The translations under genes were made by a program, and so were the position numbers. Below are positions 25,305-36,528 of a stretch of DNA of 64,000 nt, one piece after another. The notes below the pieces were generated by a model. The model saw only the letters and a list, made by a program, of their open reading frames with translations, did not search any database and had not been told where the DNA came from. Where the stretch lies: NCBI GenBank assembly GCA_958295665.1, contig OY282558.1, positions 357,998,010 through 358,062,009 on the forward strand. Direction: 5' to 3'. The DNA is from Tipula vernalis. Its lineage: Eukaryota; Arthropoda; Insecta; Diptera; Tipulidae. How positions within the stretch are numbered: position 1 is the stretch's first letter; each line of letters opens with the position of its first letter.

Positions 25305-25396
25305 TTAATAGTAGTCTTGTAAATTTTTAAATGTTGTAATTTTAGTTTAGTCTGTAAGTATGTAGTTATATGATGTATACAAAAAAAATAAAAAAC
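25305..25396 (+). mobile_element. 3' end of the Jockey-type element
   Basis: After the TTA duplication the 3'UTR continues (gtctgtaagtatgtagttat, gatgtatac) into aaaaaaaataaaaaa, the likely poly(A) end of the retrotransposon whose ORF stops at ~23,860. Confidence 0.6.
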
Positions 25397-25399
25397 CAA

Positions 25400-25910
25400 C
25401 CAGGGCAACAAATGCTTACAAAACTCTCAATTATATCATTTAATTTATATAATTATATTACTTTTAACATCACATCCTCAACATAAAACCACTATGGTTA
25501 ATGTGGATTAAAAAATTTATGTATTACGGCTGCTGTGTATCATCAATAAAAACTTTTAAACTAAACTGTGTAATATGGTTAGGTTGTTGCTGCGTTGTAA
25601 CACAACTGGACATATTTCAGAGTTCTATACAAAATTTAACTTTAATGACCCATTTAAATGAAAAATGTTAAATTCAACCTAGACCGGATTAGAAATAGCC
25701 AAGTTTCATAATATTTCCCATATTCCATAATTGTGTCATAATTGTGTTTCCATAGTTCAATCAAAACACAACTTTAATGCTAAGACGTGTGACCATTTTA
25801 ATACTCAGACTTGTGAGTTGTAATACTTTTTTACAACTTACAGCCGTTTAATCGGTAAGCTCTGTAACTCAATATGTAATTGTAAATGGTAGCCAGAAAA
25901 AAAGGGACAC
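25400..25910. other. AT-rich stretch with one inverted satellite remnant
   Basis: No gene. At 25,688-25,728 agaaatagccaagtttcata and cccatattcc match an inverted partial unit of the ~108-bp satellite. Confidence 0.5.
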
Positions 25911-26245
25911 CATCATAGCCACCGCCAACAACATCACCGCCATCATCGTCATCAACAAAGCCGCCATGGCCACAGTCGGCAAGCGACAATTGCAAAATTA
26001 TCACGGTCATTGCCAATATCATCGTGGCGAACAATGACGAGCAGCAGCGCATCATAACCATCACCATGTCCATTACAACGACTATCACCACTATCGCCGT
26101 CATCACAGCAGCTGACAGGGGCAACAACGAGATCATCATCGCCATCGTCATTCATCTTCTGGTGCTGCTCCAGCAGTTGCAGCAACAGCAGCAATAACCA
26201 CAACAAACACCGCATCAGCAAAATCAGCATCACCATCAACACTTG
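25911..26245. repeat. cryptic CAN trinucleotide repeat
   Basis: Dense cat/cac/caa/atc/gcc triplets (catcaccgccatcatcgtca and similar). Open frames on both strands rich in Met/Asp or Leu/Val are by-products of this composition and are not genes. Confidence 0.75.
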
Positions 26246-26942
26246 ATTTTTTTTTTTTGTTTGTTTATAAAAACATGTTGTATTCCTTTTTCCGAGTTTA
26301 TTTCATTTTATATTTTTTTTCCATTAGCGCCTTTTAATAAACATTTTTTTTATTTTGTTTTACTCAACAATGGCTCCGCAAAATGTCGTATGGCAAAGCG
26401 ACGGCTGGGTGCATTCCCAACCGCACTCCTCACCGCCTTTTGATACGGCCACAGTCGAGACTCACTTCGACTGTTCCACCCTTTCACGAGAAAGTCGAGA
26501 CTCACATCTACTTTCTCCGGCTACAGTCGAGTCCTTGGACTGGCCTCAAAGCGGCCACTGCCAACATCTCTTGGCAGGTCCCAAAGCCGACTACAGACTT
26601 CAGAATTCATTTTCTGGTCTCGCATGTCACAGCTTTGCCAACAATGACCTGGAAAATCGGTCACTGCACCATTCCTGTGTCGGACTGGTATGGTGTACAG
26701 TGACGGGAGACTAGAGGTACTCATCAGGTATTGGTCGAAGTCCTTTGCTCCCAACCTACCTGGTGTGTGCTTCGACGCTTCCTTTCACCGCTGCCTACCT
26801 ACCTAGCACGACACAGACTGCACACTCACTCACTTGCTTCATCAGACATCTTAAAACAGCTCTGTGTGGAGCACAACACAATTCAGTGAAGTAATACAAC
26901 CGATACTCTTCTCGACGAACATCCTCCCTCACACCTACTAAC
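26246..26942. other. GC-richer stretch interrupted by a hAT element, origin unknown
   Basis: Noticeably richer in G+C than its surroundings, it continues beyond the hAT insertion at 28,853-29,300. A frame beginning ATGGCTCCGCAAAATGTC at 26,370 is open to 26,714 but shows no known domain; a direct repeat cagtcgagactcac occurs within it. It could be part of a retroelement leader or a host exon. I cannot assign it. Confidence 0.35.
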
Positions 26943-27406
26943 CAGTGTTGTGCGTCTACGCGTATATTTTAATTGTCTACATGTTGGTGTCGAAAATAGC
27001 GTAGATAATTGTTTTTGGAGTAGAAAATGTCGAAAATTGGTAGAGTATGCAGACAATTCGTAGACAATGTCGATAAAAAAATTTTTATTCTTATTTTCAT
27101 ATTTCTCACGAGATGGCCATAAATAATTATTATTTCCTACTAATGATAGGAGATAGCGCTCTTATTTAATTTTATAACAATTAAAATTGACTGTGTAGTA
27201 GTCGACCATTTTTCTTATCTGTCAAAAACGAAATTTGACAAAATAAATAAAATTATAATAATAATAATAATAATAATAACAATAATTAAAATTTACTAAA
27301 ATTAAAAAAACTTAAGTCAGAATCATTATTTTCCTGCCTTATTTAATTTCCTTTATTATCCATGTCACCGAGTCAAATGAAGAAATTTTATATTTTTGTA
27401 TTTTCG

Positions 27407-27484
27407 GCTGTCGAACGACGATGCTGGACAAAAAGTGTACGAGAAATTAGTTAAGGGTTATGAAAAGTATAAACAATTTTAGGA
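27407..27484 (+). pseudogene. short coding-like fragment inside the hAT element
   Basis: A frame reads LSNDDAGQKVYEKLVKGYEK then YKQF and a stop. It is preceded by a T-rich run that resembles a decayed splice acceptor (ttttgtattttcgg). The lysine-rich amphipathic sequence looks coding, but I do not recognise it. It may be a second captured exon. Confidence 0.3.
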
Positions 27485-27717
27485 TAGTTCAATTCGAAAA
27501 ATTGTATTTTTATGTTATTTTTGTATGTTTGCGGAATAAAATAAGTTACCAAAATAAATGTGTTTTATGTAATGGCACAGATCGACCGGCTAGAGCGTAG
27601 CCATTTTCTCACCTAAATGGATTTACTATAACGAAAAGTCAAAATTTTAAAATAAATTTTTAAACTCATTTTCATATTTATTCCAAAATGCAAAATGTAC
27701 AAAAAAATAAAAATATT

Positions 27718-28076
27718 TTATTGCTTTTTAATAACGCCAAGTCGTGATGGATCTTGACTGGGATAATGAACCCCACCCGGTGTTGGTGATATCACTCCGC
27801 TTTGGGCTGCAACTGCTGCCATTGATGTTGCTAAAGCCGTTTGTGCCGTTGCCGGAATTGGAATAGCCTGAGTATTATATGTCTGACCATAGGTGCACCA
27901 GGTATCATTTCCAGTGGTAATTGATGTAATTTCACACCAGGTGGTAAAACTGCCATCTCAGATGATTGCAAATTAAAATAATCATTAGGATTTGGTGGCA
28001 GAGGTAAAGCACCGAGAAGGCCTGGCACCGGTTCAAATATATATTGTCGAACTGTTTTCGCAACAGATACACACAC
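27718..28076 (-). pseudogene. captured proline-rich coding fragment
   Basis: A minus-strand frame reads RQYIFEPVPGLLGALPLPPN, then SSEMAVLPPGVKLHQLP, to ~27,893. After one frameshift it continues QTYNTQAIPIPATAQTALAT and PTPGGVHYPSQDPSRLGVIK to a stop at 27,718-27,720. aataaaat overlaps the stop, so the 3' end of a gene appears to be included. There is no ATG; a cag before the first residues could be a splice acceptor. The composition (low-complexity Pro/Ala with conserved-looking motifs) resembles the C-terminus of a host regulatory or RNA-binding protein, not a transposase. I do not recognise the parent gene. Confidence 0.55.
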
Positions 28077-28860
28077 TGTATACTCAGATCACAAACAGTA
28101 TACCCTATTAAAAACTACATCGCAAATATAACTGACACTTTTTGTGGTAGATTTCTACAATACAAAACGAAATGTATTTAAATTAAGAAACGGTATTCAC
28201 GTATTTTTTATTCATTTCTTAAATTTTACTAAAATTTTCTTCATTTTTCATCGGATTAAAATGTAATAAACCATCAGCAGTTCGATAATGGGTTTAATTC
28301 TTTTACGGTTTACGCCAACAGTTTTTGATCTATCAATGCTTAATGAATTAACCACTGATACAATGGGATTCTCAAATTTTTCCCATACAAAACATATGTA
28401 AAGTCCAATTTTTTTTACCCCAATTTTCTTGAATAAAAACTTTTATTGATTTGAAATATTATTATTGAAATGGTATCTAGAATGTTTATTTTACACATCA
28501 TCAAAAATTCTTTAAGAGAAAAGTGTTTTATTAATTCACTATGATTAAATTAAAATAAAAACTAATTTGCAATAAATGCACCAACACAAACGCAATAATA
28601 TTGAGCTTTTAAATAAAATGTATAAACAACAATTGATTGGGTTATTGTGGTGATACTTTGATACAGATTTCACACCGTAGATAGTATATTAGCAAAAAAT
28701 TAAAATACTATTTTGCTCACAGAAACCATTTTTTTCGACATTTTCGACATTTTCGATATTGTCGACGTGAATAATTTAATTTTCTACATACATTGTCTAC
28801 ACGTGTAGACAATGTATAAATTACGCCAGGTAGACAATACGGCACAACGCTGCTACTAAC

Positions 28861-29340
28861 GCAAGCATCGACCGACCACATTCTCTTCCATTACCTCTGT
28901 CTCGGCACATCGCCTCAATTAATGTACAGTGGATGCAGAATTTGAATTGAGCGACCGCCACCGCTGTTTAGCTGATATGAACACAGACAGACCGAAACCG
29001 CCTATGTTTCGCAGGAACGGGAATATCACTTGCGGGGGAGTCCTGTAGCGGCTCACTCATGCATGCTCCGCCACACTGTATCACTTAACGTTGACATTTC
29101 AATTTGGGAACATTCGCATGCAACCATTAAACTACTGCCTCTTCCACATGAAGCGACAACATAAACACAAAACAAAATTAATAATTATTTCTTTTTTCGT
29201 CAGTCTGCTATCGTTCTCTGTAGCTATAACACATCGCTCGTGGTGTTGGTCGCCCATCAGATTTGGTGCTGTCGGCAAAATGGTGATAAATAATCAAAAT
29301 AAAAACTTTTGTATAAATAATAAAACTTAATAAATTAAAT
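28861..29340. other. continuation of the GC-richer unknown sequence
   Basis: Continues the sequence interrupted at 26,942. No domain recognised. The segment ggagtcctgtagcggctcac and nearby short repeats could belong to a decayed LTR element, but no matching LTR pair is seen. Confidence 0.3.
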
Positions 29341-29398
29341 TGAAATTGTGTTTACAATTATTTATTGTTTACTAAATATTAAAGAAAATTCAGTTATT

Positions 29399-30963
29399 AA
29401 TAGTTTCCCTTATTTTCATGTCTTAGATAATGTTGTGTGTGACATTATACATGACATTTTTTTAGGGATCTGTAAAATGTCTGTGAAGTTACCCCAAAAT
29501 TCTATCTTCTTCTACTTGAAATTTCCCCAGGTGGTAATTTTTGGTACGAGTTTTCCAAATTTTTACGGCCATCACTGCCATCTATGTAATGTATATTGAC
29601 TTAATGACCAAATGAATCGTAGTAAGCTTTTATTTCAATTTGACCAGAATGCTGTTGTTATGAAATTTTTTTTTATTTTGGTTTAAATAATTCAATTATT
29701 ACAAGAATATGAAAACGATTTACTTAAACGATATTCATATATGTTGAAATTCAAACATTTATGAAAGTATTTCAGAAATCATAATTAAGAATTTGTAACG
29801 TTTTCATTTAAAAATTTGTCTTAGGAAAAAAAGTGATTTCCCATATGTTTTGTGTGTTTTACTATGAAAAGTTTCGTTTTTTCCTCGTTTCTAATTCCCT
29901 TATAAAAGCTCAGATTTTTTGATTATGGCTCTATAAAATACAGGGTGCTTTGGTACTGCCGCTCGATTTGTCACTCAATGGTAATCCAGAGAATATATGA
30001 CAATCAAAGATTTTTGGCGAATCAGAGTTCTGGGCTGTCTATTATGCCAGTATATGTGAACAGTTTACCATTCAACGGAAGTTGCAATTCAATTTGTTTC
30101 GGTTTTGTTTTCAGAATCTGTACTGGCCAAATAAATATTTTAAACAAATATTTGAGTTTCAATTCGATTTATTGTCGTCGTTTACAATTTGCGAAAATAT
30201 GCGTGCATAATTATCTTAAATAATTTAAGTTTACTATCAAATTATGGCATGTTTATTAGTACCCGACACTCTTAATTTTGTGCTGAGAGTACAATACTCA
30301 ATTGTCGCGATAGCTTTAGCTGTCATGAGAGTATTTTTAGGGATGACCTTAAATAGAGTCATAGTATAATAAATACTTTTTTGGGCTGACACTTGTATAT
30401 CATGAAAATATATATTGTGTTTAGTGTTGCTATAGCATATTTTTGGGTTACATTTTGGGTTAACTCACATACATATCTGTAACTACCAATTGAGTGAATA
30501 TAAGTTTAAATGTATTTAATTACAGAAAACAAATGTTTCCTTATGGTAAACCTTTTGGTGATAAAATTAGTCCGCCAATAGATAAAAACAATAAAACGTA
30601 ATACCATAATAATGAATGGTTCTAAAATGAAAACGTTTATACATTTTATTTTAATAATAGGGGATTTGATACCGGAGCAAGATGAGGTGTTTATTTTTCT
30701 AATATTGTACAATTAGTTATATTAGTAGATCTTATTATCTGAGCATAATGAACATATATTGCAGCATCTTTCACATTTAATTGAAAGTCATAATACGAAA
30801 TATGTTAAGCTTTTCAAAAAAAATTTAAAGCCTAAACATAATTTTCTAGTCGATTACCCTAGGGTTATAAAGCATTTAGGACCTCTCAAATATTTATGGT
30901 GCTTTAGATTTGAGGCTAAACATCAAATGCGCAAACAATATGCTCGAAATATCACATCACATT
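29399..30963 (+). pseudogene. decayed CMC-like transposase (two fragments)
   Basis: Two segments resemble the intact transposase at 55,015-57,501. At 29,420-29,490, FHVLDNVVCDIIHDIFLGIC parallels FNTLESHSVDVMHDLLEGIC (HD motif). At 30,759-30,945, HLIESHNTKYVKLFKK and FLVDYPRVIKHLGPLKYLW, then CFRFEAKHQ, parallel the HYPRVIRKMG..LWTMRFEGKHE block with the catalytic Glu. The intervening ~1.2 kb is noncoding, so much of the gene is lost or interrupted. No termini were identified. It is a related but distinct lineage. Confidence 0.7.
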
Positions 30964-30969
30964 GAAATA

Positions 30970-32678
30970 TAAATTATACATTGGCAATGAAAAGTTCTCT
31001 TCATTTTTCCTTTTTATTAATCGAAAGAAAATTTTTTAAAAATGCTATTGTACATTTACGGTACACGAAGTTTGTCTGATGTTTATCCCCTGCACATGAA
31101 GCGGGTCCTTCGTTTATGAATTTCAAATCTTCAGATTTAAAAGAGTAACGAACAGGCATATATCACCAAACACCGATAATGTTCCCTTTAACTAGAAACT
31201 AAAAACTGCATGACCTCCTAATATATAATCAGTCAGCAAAATTAACATGTTGATTACATGCAAATAATATGTCGTGCAAACGTACAAAAGAAACGATAAA
31301 GTCACCACACCGTCAAACCTACTGTATGTACATAAGCAGTTATAAATTTTGCACAAAACCACCAGTTAGATTGTTAGACAACCGACGTTATCGTCATAAG
31401 AGAAGACAGAATAATTTTTACTTTTTTTTTGCTTCAAATAACTCGTGTACATTTATGTATATGTGGTACAAAAAATCAAACAAAACATTTACGACTTTTC
31501 CAGGTTCTCATATTTATATACTGTTTCATGTTTATTTATTTTGAAAAACATTTCAAAATAATTTTTCCTACTCACAGGTAAAAGTCTCCATATACCAGTA
31601 TACAAAACACAGAGTTGGATGGGAAAAACAAAAATACCAAAAAAAAAAAGCTTCCGTCAAAAATAAATAAATATTTTTTTCTAATTTTAAAATTTAATTT
31701 AATGTCAAATAAATATTTGTCTGCTCTTTTCATAATACAAATTTGACATGAGACGCGGGGGGGAAGAGAGTTTTTACTGTATGCCTTTTTCGGTGCTTTG
31801 TATTTCCGATGGGAAAATAATAGAAATAAACAAACGGAAATTGTCACAGTTGAGAAGTGGAATGAAATGTGCAATTTTCGGTTTGCCAACCATACAATAC
31901 ATATAAAGCTCATAATAATTTATGATATTTTATGTCGAGCGCATCGTAATAATTTTGACAAATTGAATTAATTTGATATGTACGAGTATTTATGTGAAAA
32001 AAAAAAAAATAAAAAATTGCGATCGATATTTTGTAATCATTTCACAAAATATTTTTCCTATTCTCGCGTTAAATATAACTTTTTTGTCACGTATTTCGTA
32101 TAATATATACAGACACAAACACACATATGTATGTATACCAAAGCGCGAAAGTTACACAATATAAATTTATGGAAAAAAACTTTTCTTGTGTTTTTAATAA
32201 ATTTCAACTTTCTTTATGATTGATAGTGAAAGAATTAATTTTACGTTTTAATTTTTTGTTTGTACATTATCGATTAATAAATTTATTTTTGTTTCATTTT
32301 TTTCAGTTAATTAAAACTTTGTGATTGTTATCAGCGAACAAAATGAAAATGAGAGAAGGTTGAAGAGTAGCAAGTGGAATTTGTCTTTTAATTTTACAGT
32401 CAAAAGGAATTTAAAGTTAAAATATCATCATTTTTTGTTCAAATTAGAAAATATTTTTAATGAGCAATTTATAAAAAACGTTATATTTTACCTTTCAGGT
32501 AAATCATTTTGAATTAAGGTGACTAAGCTTTTGAGGAAGATTATTATTATATTTTTTCCATTCCGTTTTCGTGTAATTTGCTTTATTTGTGTGATTGTGA
32601 GAAATGTTGATTACTTTTAATACTCTGGAGGGTGAGTTTTCCATTGAATTATAAATATTTTTGTAGTTGGAGTATTTA
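30970..32678. other. AT-rich stretch, no gene recognised
   Basis: Short open frames without recognisable motifs on both strands; nothing I can support. Confidence 0.45.
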
Positions 32679-33034
32679 CCTACAATCAGAGTCTAAATTG
32701 GATTTCAATTTGCTCTTCGCTCTTCATTTTTGTTCAAGAGCGATAATAAAAACTATTAAAAAGCTTTTTATAAAGAGCGATATTGTAAAAAAAAAATATC
32801 GCTCTGAAGAACTGGAGCATTGTTTTTATTATAAGGCTCTTGCTCTTCCACTATTGCATTTGTGTTATCATATTTTCGCTCTTTGTTATTGCGCAATATT
32901 GAGAAAATAAATACGCTCGGCTCTGATGAATAGAAACGTCATTATTATATTGCTCTTGCTCTTATTGTTACGGCAAAACCTTCTAAATTTCTTTCGAAAG
33001 CCAGATTATTTTACTAGCGAACAGATGCACGGGC

Positions 33035-33960
33035 ATTGGAAATGGGATTCTAAAATGATTTTTGGGTGAAGTTTTGGAATATGGGCAACTAGGATGGAAC
33101 TTGGCTATTCCTTAACCGATTTTAGTAAAATTTGACTCGCGCGATGGAAATCTGATTTTAAATTGATTTTTAGGTGTAGTTCTGGAATATGACCAATTAG
33201 GATAAAACTTGGCCATTCCTTAACCGATTTTAGTGAAATTTAACATGCGCAATGGACGTGGGATTCTAAAATGATTTTTTGATGAAGTTCTGGAGTATGG
33301 CTAACTACAATGGAACTTGGCTATTCCCAAGGCTATTCCTTAACCGATTCTAGTGAAATTTGGCTTGTGCGATGGAAATGGGACTCTAAAATGATTTATG
33401 GATAAAGCTCTGGAATATGGCCAATTGGGATGGAACTTGGCTATTCGTCAACCAATTTGAGTGAAATTTGACATGTACGTTTGAAATGGGATTCTACAAT
33501 GATTTTTAGCTAGAATATAGCCAATTATGGTGGAACTGGCTTTTATTATCCGATTTGAGTAAAATTTGACATGTGCGTTGGAAATGGAATTCTAAAATGA
33601 TTATAAGATGAAGTTCTCGAATATGACCAATTGGGATGGAACTTGGCTATTCCTTAACCGATCTTAGAGAAATTTGACATGTGCGTTGGAAATGGAATTC
33701 TAAAATGATTTATGGATAAAGTTCTGGAATATGGCCAACTAGGATGGAACTTGGCTAGTCCTTAACCGATTTTAGTGAAATTTGACATGTGCGTTAGAAA
33801 TGAGATTCTAAAATGATTTTTAGATAAAGTTCTGAAATATTGCCAATTGGAATGGAATTTGGATATTCTTTAACCGATTTTAGTGAGATTTAACTGGTCA
33901 ATTGTTTCGATTTGAGTGAAATTTGACATGTGCGTTAGAAATGGGATTCTACAATGATTG
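33035..33960 (+). repeat. ~108-bp satellite array, forward
   Basis: About eight to nine units carry gatggaacttggctattcc, ttaaccgattttagtgaaat, ttgacatgtgcg, gggattctaaaatgattt and gaagttctggaatatggcca. Spacing between equivalent strings is close to 108 bp. One unit near 33,318-33,340 carries a short internal duplication of ggctattcc. Confidence 0.9.
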
Positions 33961-34975
33961 AATAATCGTTGAACCAATGCACGATGCGCATCGCTCGTTG
34001 TGTCCAGCGGTTAGCCAGGCACGTACTACTACACAATCCTGTAAATACCAGTAAATATATTGTAAATAAAATAACCGTTAAATAGTTAAATTTATATAAG
34101 TATTCATTTACTGATGTGTGTCTGCGGTAATTTTATTATGAAAAATCTTATGGCGAGTTACCAACACAACACACAGCCATACAACAACGCGGTACTATAA
34201 CGGTGTTACAGTACTAATATGCTGTACATTTTTATATTTTATTATGACGGTGTATAGCCGGTGGCACGAGATTGCTATTGCGTAAAATTACCGGACAACA
34301 ATATGTAGTTTAATTATGGTTACGTTGTTTATTTACCAAAATAATTTCAAATAAAAAGAAACAAAAATGAAGCTAACAAACGCCATTTTTAGCATTAAAA
34401 TAGAAACCTATGACGTGGCATCAATTAAAAAAGACGACAAATTTAATTCAAAATATTTTTAAAAAATGTGTCTAGTTTTCCGTGTACGCTTTGCGACGTG
34501 ATTAAAATGTTATCAGTTCGAATATAAAATTATGAAATAGTTCTTACCTTAAACTTTTTAACATTTTGATTTTTAATTTATATACCATGAGATATAACCT
34601 TATATACAAATTCATGAAGTAAATGATGAGTTAGATAAAATGACGAGGAACAGAAACTCAGCCCAAATCAAAGTGTCATTTTTCGTTGGCGACTTCTTTG
34701 AATTGAAGCAGGATAAATTAAATACGGTGTACGAAGGAAAATGAAGCAATAAAAAATGATGCAATGTTATGGATGAGCACACCAAATTAAAGATAATGTT
34801 AGCCATAATACAGTAACGCCACTTCTTGAATTCATACATTATTATGAATGAGCTTCTAAATGCTCAATATAATGTGTTTATGATGAAGTGGATATGCGAG
34901 TTCAAAATTTATGTTATTCAATAAATAAATAAATAAATTATAAATTATTATAAACTTTCTGAATTATTATTTTTG
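33961..34975. other. ~1-kb insertion within the satellite array
   Basis: The array breaks after ctacaatgatt at ~33,959 and resumes at gaatatgaagttctg at ~34,975, close to the next base of the same unit. The insert is non-satellite, AT-rich, and contains aataaataaataaataaat near its right end. It has no recognisable gene. Confidence 0.55.
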
Positions 34976-35425
34976 AATATGAAGTTCTGCAATATGGCTA
35001 ACTAGGATGGAATTTGGCTATTCCTTAACAAATTTTATTGAAATTTGACATGTGCGATGTAAATGGGATTCTACAATGATTTTTAGATGAATATGGCCAA
35101 CTACAATGCAACTTGGCTATTTCTTAACCTATTGTGATGCAGTTCGACATGTTTGACATGCGCAATGGGAACGGGATTCTAAAATGATTTTTAGATGAAG
35201 TTCTGAAATAAGGCCAACTAGGATGGAACTTAGCTATGCCTTAACCGATTTTAATGAAATTTGACATGTGTGATCAAATTGGGATTCTAAAATGATTTTT
35301 ACATGAGTTTCTGAAATATGAAAAATTTAGATGGAACTTAGCTATTCCTAAACCGATTGTGACGCAATTCAATATATGCGTTGGAAGTGGAATTCTAAAA
35401 TAGTTTTTAGATAAAGTTATAGATG
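34976..35425 (+). repeat. ~108-bp satellite array, forward, second block
   Basis: About four units continue the forward array after the 1-kb insert, ending at ttagataaagttatagatgg near 35,425. Confidence 0.85.
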
Positions 35426-35493
35426 GCCAACAGCAGATAAACCACGACAGCTGCATGGATTACGGAAACTGCCAAAGGCAATACCTTTTTAGG

Positions 35494-35533
35494 TTACTCA
35501 TATTGATATATTTAAATATATCAATATGAGTAA
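35494..35533. repeat. perfect 40-bp palindrome
   Basis: Bases 35,494-35,513 (ttactcatattgatatattt) are followed immediately by their exact reverse complement at 35,514-35,533. A partial third copy (ttactcatattcatatattta) follows at ~35,581. It lies where the satellite switches orientation. Confidence 0.95.
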
Positions 35534-35693
35534 TTAAAAATAATAATAATTATTATACATCTGCCGTAACCGGTTTAGATTACTCATATTCATATATTTA
35601 TTATAAATCTGCCAGGAAATTTAGTCGCAATCGAAGGAAAATAAGAAAAAATGGGTGACAGCACGCTAATGTTAGTGTAGCATCCCGGAATTA

Positions 35694-36225
35694 GGAAAAT
35701 CATTTAAGAATCTCATTTCTAACGGACATGTCAAATTGCATCACAATAGGTTAAGAAATAACCAATTTCCATCCTAATTGGCCATATTCAAGAACTTCAT
35801 CTAAAAATCATTGTAGAATCCCGTTTTCATCACGCATGTCAAATTTCACTAAAACCAGTTAAGGAATAGCCAAGTTCCAACCTAGTTAGAAATATTCCAG
35901 AACTTCATCTAAAAATCATCCCACTTCTATCGCGCATGTTGAATTTCACGGAATCGGTTAAGTAATAGCCAAGTTCCATCCTAGCTGGCCATATTCCAGA
36001 ACTTCATCTAAAAATCATTGTAGAATCCCGTTTTCATCACACATGTCAAATTTCACTAAAATTGGTTAAGGAATATCCAAGTTTCATTACAATTGGTCAT
36101 ATTCCAGAAGTTCACCTAAAAATCATTGTAGAATCCCATTTCCAACGCGCATGTCAAATTTCTCTAAAATCGGTTAAGGAACAGCCAAGTTCCATCCTAT
36201 TTGGCCATATTCCAGAAACTTCTTT
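35694..36225 (-). repeat. ~108-bp satellite array, inverted
   Basis: About five units are in reverse complement to the two preceding blocks (aatcattgtagaatcccgtt, cgcatgtcaaatttcact, aaggaatagccaagttcca, ggccatattccagaacttc). Together with the forward blocks this makes a long imperfect inverted repeat. Confidence 0.9.
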
Positions 36226-36528
36226 ATTTAATGATACTCAAAGAGCAATTCGTGTGTTACGAAAAATTTTGATCCCTAATGTATTTACTTCAATGGCTCT
36301 GTAGAATGGGTTGGGAGCGATGTTTTTAGCTTTTACGCTCTCTGTTTTGAGAGTAAAATTAAAAATAAAAATTTAAATCACTTTGAAAGAGCGAAATATT
36401 TTTTTTTTGTTTATCATTATAGAGTAAGAGCGTAAAACCAAACTGAAAAAAAAATTGTATTGGGAGCAAGAGCGAAAATTTTTATAAAGAGCTCTAAAAG
36501 AGCGATAAATTTAAACTCTGCCTACAAT

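Larger units (their letters stand above)
26943..28852. mobile_element. non-autonomous hAT element carrying captured coding sequence
   Basis: A 1,910-bp element with terminal repeats CAGTGTTGTGC (26,943) and GCACAACGCTG (ending 28,852), inverted with one mismatch. It is flanked by a perfect 8-bp duplication CTACTAAC at 26,935-26,942 and 28,853-28,860. Both features are diagnostic of the hAT superfamily. Subterminal gtagacaatgt and gtcgaaaat motifs recur near both ends. No hAT transposase is visible; instead it holds a proline-rich coding fragment on the minus strand and a short lysine-rich one on the plus strand. Confidence 0.9.
32687..36520. mobile_element. large non-autonomous hAT element filled with satellite
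   Basis: A 3,834-bp element whose ends are CAGAGTCTAAATT (32,687) and the inverse AATTTAAACTCTG (ending 36,520), 12 of 13 bases matching. A perfect 8-bp duplication CCTACAAT lies at 32,679-32,686 and 36,521-36,528. Both ends are rich in the hexamer GCTCTT/AAGAGC and in gagcgataa, likely subterminal binding motifs. The interior is mostly ~108-bp satellite units: forward in the first two thirds, inverted in the last third. No transposase is visible. Confidence 0.9.

Noticed and set aside
25831..26242. Open frames rich in Met, Asp, Leu and Val
   Set aside because: They come from the CAN trinucleotide repeat; composition alone explains them.
33985..34060. Possible tRNA-like sequence (gtccagcggttagccagg)
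   Set aside because: No B-box-like GGTTCGANTCC downstream and no cloverleaf pairing by eye.
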